Assembly: GCF_040807025.1 (NCBI RefSeq)
Contig: NC_090942.1
Span: 78,225,987-78,289,986 of the forward strand
Direction of reading: 5' to 3'
DNA length: 64,000 nt
Source: Struthio camelus
Taxonomy: Eukaryota > Chordata > Aves > Struthioniformes > Struthionidae
Below the pieces are notes generated by a model. The model did no database searches, was not told the origin of the DNA, and was given only the letters and a program-made list of their open reading frames with translations. This document shows positions 59,345 through 64,000 of this stretch, one piece after another. The stretch's first letter is position 1. Each line of letters starts with the position of its first letter. Made by a program: the position numbers and the translations under genes.

Positions 59345-61467
59345 GTGGATTTAAAGGCTTGGAATGGTATAGGCCTAGGGACTCTGCACTGCACTGTGCA
59401 ATGCCTACCCTTTAGGCACTTTTTAAAATCCACTCAGATACCTGCTCAGCATCTCTTAGCACTTAGAGCTTCATAAGCCTGGGTCTTAGACTTGAAAGTT
59501 CAAGAGATCTGTTAAAGGAGATAGCAGCTTATGGTCTCCTTTTTAGTCTTTCTGGCTGTGCAGTCGCTTTCATAATGAGGCCATAGATAGCAATAAAAGG
59601 TCATAGCAAAGAAGGGAGCTGCTCATCTGGACTTCAGAAGTGTCCAGAGTTGCTTTAATCATCCAAAGAGGTGTTGATGATCTAATCATGGCTTAAGGAC
59701 AGTTACCTTGGAAGGTACTAAATAAATCATCCTAGACAGTCTTATATAAGTTCCGATGGGTGTAATACAACACTCTCCACTCCACATTCATTGCAAAGAC
59801 TGCCAGGCATTAGCACAGAAAAGAGAAGGGATATGCACAGCTATGAGGCAGAATACATTTACTAACGAGCTTCTGGAAGAGGAAAGGGCAGAAGGAAGGG
59901 ATTAGAGAGACCAAAGGACAAGCATAAAAAAATAGAGAAACAGAGGAGAAACTCTGCTCTGTGCAGAGTTTCAAAGAAGAAATGCAGTGGAGGTAGACCA
60001 GTGTGGGAAGAAGGGAATTGTTTACTAGGTACAGATGGAAGGATCTGGCTGCTGAAATGGATACATCAAGTTACCTGTGATGGTGGGTGATAGTATGGCA
60101 CCGAGCCTGCTGCAGTCAGAAGTGTTAGAGGTCCCAGAAACATAACATAAAGAAATCAAGAGGGGAAAATAGAAGGCAGTGAGTTGGTGGCCACACCAGG
60201 GGCCTACAAGATAGTAAGAGCAGCTTTACGTGACAATGTGATCTCAAACTAAGCTACCTAGATGTCAGCTAGGGCTTAAGATTCAGACATTGAAGCACAC
60301 ACTGCTGTGGCTATTCACATACTTAAAGCGACCATGTGCACAAGTACTTTGTTGCATTGATGTGTAAATAATAAAGGCATTAAAATATGCAAATTTAAGT
60401 GGGAACTGATGGGACTAATGTCATTAGCTACATAACTGACATAATTGTTCTGTATGTTCATACATATATGTATTTATTACTTACATGTGCACTTAGCTAG
60501 TCATCTACTACTTCAGAACAGATTTGTGTCATGCAAACTATGATGATCAAGAAAACAGTCACTGTTGGTCTCTGTCCTAACTATTCCTTACCATGCTGCT
60601 ATTCTACTTTACGTTTTGTCTGCAGGTGAGGACATAACCATGACTGTTGCCAAGGTTAGACTCATTTTCAGAAGGCTTTCATCAGAGTCTGGTGTGGTGA
60701 GTTATGTCACCTGAGCCTCAAAACATGCACCTCAAGAAAGATGATGAGAAAAACTTTATCTATGCATGGCACTCGCATGGTTCCCACAAATATTTCTGCT
60801 TCTTGTTGTTAACTTCTGGACCAACCCTGGGGTAAGGACTATCTTGATTTCATTTGAGACACTAAATAGCTATGAAATGTGTATATTGTGTATAAAGCCT
60901 GTTTGTGGTGCAGTAGGAAGCTGAACAAAACGCTTATAAACCTCAGGCTACCGTCAGTGCAACATCTTATGCTTATCTTCTCATGCTCGGTCAATATCCT
61001 TGGGGCAGATGGGGCCTAATACCTGTTACGGGGAATATTGAATACAACAGTACTGCTATCCAACACAGTCCTCAGCTGAACATGCCACACTCATGCTCTT
61101 AAGATGAAATAGATGGTGCTATGTATGGTTCATTATATAACTAAAATGCAGCTTTCACATCCTCAGAGGAAGCTTTGGGTGTTTTTTGTTGTTCAGGTCT
61201 GAATTTCCTATCCTGGGCTGTTTTTCACTTGCTCATTGGGTTCCTAGCTATATGGTAGAGAGAGAGTGTGACCAACCAATAGCTCCTCCAATGGGAGAAG
61301 GCTCAGAGGGCAAGGTGCCCCATAAATCTCAAGGACAGTGTAGGATGCAGCTCACTAACTGCAGCTGTTGCACAGAGAACTGACATTATCTCAAGATAAA
61401 GGGGATCAAAGGGTGGCCTTCGCCTTAGATAAGCAGCCATATCCGTTACCTGGACTTGGTGTAAGTG

Positions 61468-61492
61468 TTTTTTTTTTTTTTTTTTTTTTTTT
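61468..61492 (+). repeat. T25 homopolymer
   Basis: Twenty-five consecutive T. Could be an antisense poly(A) tail, but no SINE or LINE body was recognised beside it. Confidence 0.9.
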
Positions 61493-63424
61493 CCTGAGCT
61501 GACCAAAAGGATGTGAATGTCTCCCTGAGATTAGCCAGATCAGCGTGCAGGAAGTGGCTCAGCCCAGCGGAGAGTATAAGACCTCAACAACTAACATCAA
61601 ATTCCCCCCAAATAAACTTTTATATAAAACATCCCACTCTCCGTATGTGTGGAATATCTAAAAGAACCTGGTGAGAGAGTACTGGACTCTGACAGAGATT
61701 TTAGGGGAATATTTTTTTTCTTTTTGTGTAACTGTAGTCAGTCAAGGATGACCACTTCTGTAGTGGCAAATATCCTGGAGACCTACCAATTGCTGCTGCT
61801 GCTGATACTGTGAGGAAAAGGGGCTGCTAGATTCTAGCAGTAAGCTCAGCAGAAAAACATAGTAGTTGGAAAGAAGCTGAAAAGGCAGAGAAAGTTGGAT
61901 GGCAGATGCCTTGGGGATGAGAGTTACTCTAAGCACCAAAATGTCGTCTTTACGGCACAGACTGTAGAGATTACAAGTCTCAGGTGTGGACCATAATCTT
62001 CCTGCTTGGTAAACACAGGGCAAAGTATATATCTCTCATAATTATCCCAGACACTGGCACAGTCGCAGGCATACTGCTGAAAGGAGGAAGACATGATTTT
62101 CTTATACGATTATGAGAGTTACGTTTCTTATTTATGTCAAGTGAGCACAGACAACACGACTGTTAGCACTTGAAATTGTAGGCTAGGTTACGGGCTTTCC
62201 CCATAGCTCACTAAGGCTGCTTGTGTGAGTGGCAACAACCACTGTAATATTCTTCATGACATGTCTCCTTTCTGATCTTGCATGCTGCTCTGTGTGGAGT
62301 TCTCTGAAGCTCGGTGTGGAGCAGGAGGAGCAGCCAGGGCCTTCTTTCGTGCCACAAAGAATCTGCTTACCAGGAAACAGGAAGACTTGAACAATGCCTA
62401 CGTCAGTGCCTGCATGGATTGTGCAAGGCACTGTGAAAATAACTCATGGATACCCACAAATGACTGTGAAAGAACTGACTGAACCTTGATTGTATGTAAG
62501 GCATGGACACGATGACTGTTCAGTGAGAACAGGAGTGTTAATTGATAGTGACCTCATGTGCAGGTATTTGTAATGGAGACTAAGAAACCGCATTATTATA
62601 GGGCATTACTATATGCCAGGTTTCAAGACCATTCTGCCCTGCAGGTTCTGAAGTGGTACGCAGATGGAAGAGCAGGCTGAATGTCTCTTACTGATGCCGT
62701 TTAGATCACTGCAGCGTTTGGGAATGAAATAGCTCATCTTTCAGCTGCCAAGTCCACATGTGAACTATTGGCAAAGTTTGGGGATTTTAGTTCCAGACCA
62801 TCTCCGACTCCATCCTAATACTTACAGCTAGCCATACTGTTTCTCAGATAACTAGTCACAAGGACTATGACACAGTATATGCTGGCACATGGAGGCATCA
62901 TCATAATACTGCATGTATCATCAGCTGCATCATGAAAGCATCTATGAATAGTTCAGACTGCAAATGGCTGCAGGCATCTTCTGTGGGCGTTAGAGGTTAC
63001 AATGTTTCAAGAGTATGTCATATTTTCAGTTGTAATTGTGACTTTTATCTTAACTAGACTCATTAATTAGACTGGCAAATAGCTTTGCATGTTTTTCTTG
63101 CACTGTTCATTATACCTTCAGCAGTTAGGTCTACCTATTTGCTAGATATAATTCAGTGCCTTTGGAATATAACAACCTGATATTATTAATAGTTACCTTT
63201 ATTATCGTTGTTTAGGTACTGAGTGCTAAGAAAGCATAAGTGCTGTGTAAAAGACAGTAAGACCACAATTTAAATGCTTAATTCTGACTCTTATGTCACT
63301 GGCTTCTGTGGGGCTGTTTATAGGAATTAAGGCTATAGGTGTAGTCTCTAACAGGAGAAGCAATACAAATCAGATATACTCTGAAAGAGAAAAAGTGACT
63401 AAGTTAGGCATAGTGTTGTCCTGT

Positions 63425-63530
63425 GGTTCTAGCAAGTGACTGTGGAAAAGTTGATTTTTAATCCCAGTTTTACTCTAACCTCAAGTCCTTCAACCTCTCT
63501 CTCCCTACTTATGAAATGTACGGAATGCCA
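63425..63530 (+). mobile_element. MIR SINE fragment
   Basis: 'ttttaatcccagttttactctaacctcaagtccttcaacctctctctccc' followed by 'atgaaatgtacggaatgcc' resembles the MIR core and 3' half. Strongly diverged. Confidence 0.45.
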
Positions 63531-64000
63531 TTGTCTAATGGTGTCTCAGGAGCCTTATTGATGGATTTACCATAGCCTCCTCATTTATAGCAGCTGCCTC
63601 ATAGCTAAAAGTGAGTGTATGTTTACCACATGGTCAGTGCTGTGTTCCATGCACCACAAGTTCTCACTCAGTCACTTTCTAGCTATTCAACCTTCACCTA
63701 CACAGCAGAGCAGCAATGACTTGAAGAATGTTATGACAACTTCTCCTTCCTCTTATTTGTCTTTTATTGTAAGCTTAGTTTTGCCCTCCCTCTAAAATTT
63801 GCACAAGTATCTCTGATTAATAGGAGAAATTAAGGTACAGGGAAGCTACCTCTGCAACTTAGAAAAACTTGAGCAAAAACTCCCTTTTGGTAGAGAGGCA
63901 GCTGCAAAGACCTCATAATTAAAGCCTTCTGTGGGAATGATTTTGAGGAAGTGAAATTTGTATCAAACACTGACACAGAGAGGACAATTGCTAGGGAAAG

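Larger units (their letters stand above)
53060..64000. other. Upstream spacer beyond SULT4A1, no gene identified
   Basis: About 11 kb. In mammals patatin-like PNPLA genes follow SULT4A1 on this side; I found no patatin motif or other exon. Recognised content is MIR copies, a short GC-rich tandem repeat at 53394-53440, a ZNF143/CTCF-like site at 57581-57604, a hairpin at 59281-59344 and a T25 run. The longest unexplained frame is 57240-57560 (minus, 106 codons). Confidence 0.55.

Noticed and set aside
53060-64000. Search for PNPLA-family exons expected by mammalian synteny
   Set aside because: No GxSxG patatin motif or other conserved block was seen on either strand. The next gene is probably beyond the window.

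Overview
The window is ordinary vertebrate nuclear DNA with spliced genes, two CpG islands, a vertebrate-type 3'UTR and old interspersed repeats (CR1 LINE, MIR SINEs, hAT-like relics). CR1 together with slowly decayed MIR copies points to a sauropsid (bird, crocodilian or turtle). I cannot choose between these from sequence alone. There is no prokaryotic gene, operon, CRISPR array or phage.

Two protein genes are readable, both on the minus strand and in the same order and orientation as EFCAB6 and SULT4A1 in human 22q13. SULT4A1 is complete. Seven coding exons lie between 52,632 (ATG) and 23,886 (stop). All junctions are GT-AG, phases match, and the joined CDS is 855 nt for 284 residues, the normal family length. 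Its 1.6 kb 3'UTR ends at an AATAAA near 22,307. Downstream of it on the same strand (lower coordinates) lies the 5' part of EFCAB6: a non-coding first exon in a CpG island near 16.4 kb, then four coding exons (11,001-10,866; 9,093-8,873; 7,632-7,544; 5,316-5,250) encoding the first 171 residues. The gene continues past base 1.

Layout: 1-5,249 EFCAB6 intron 5 (partial); 5,250-16,430 EFCAB6 exons 5-1; 16,060-16,760 CpG island with an RFX X-box, CCAAT boxes and a perfect heat-shock element; 16,760-22,290 intergenic spacer with a tRNA-like SINE relic and a CR1 tail; 22,290-52,632 SULT4A1, whose intron 6 holds a 1.2 kb antisense CR1; 52,000-53,060 SULT4A1 CpG-island promoter with a CRE-like site, four 10-bp-phased MYB motifs and G-rich tracts; 53,100-64,000 upstream spacer with several MIRs, a ZNF143/CTCF-like composite site and a pre-miRNA-like hairpin, but no gene I can identify.

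The two genes do not form a pathway. SULT4A1 is a neuronal orphan sulfotransferase-fold protein and EFCAB6 is an axonemal/testis EF-hand protein. No exotic new system is evident. The most unusual local structure is a 10-copy, 12-bp minisatellite 12 nt upstream of an EFCAB6 splice acceptor. It is open in the exon's own frame and preceded by an in-phase alternative AG.
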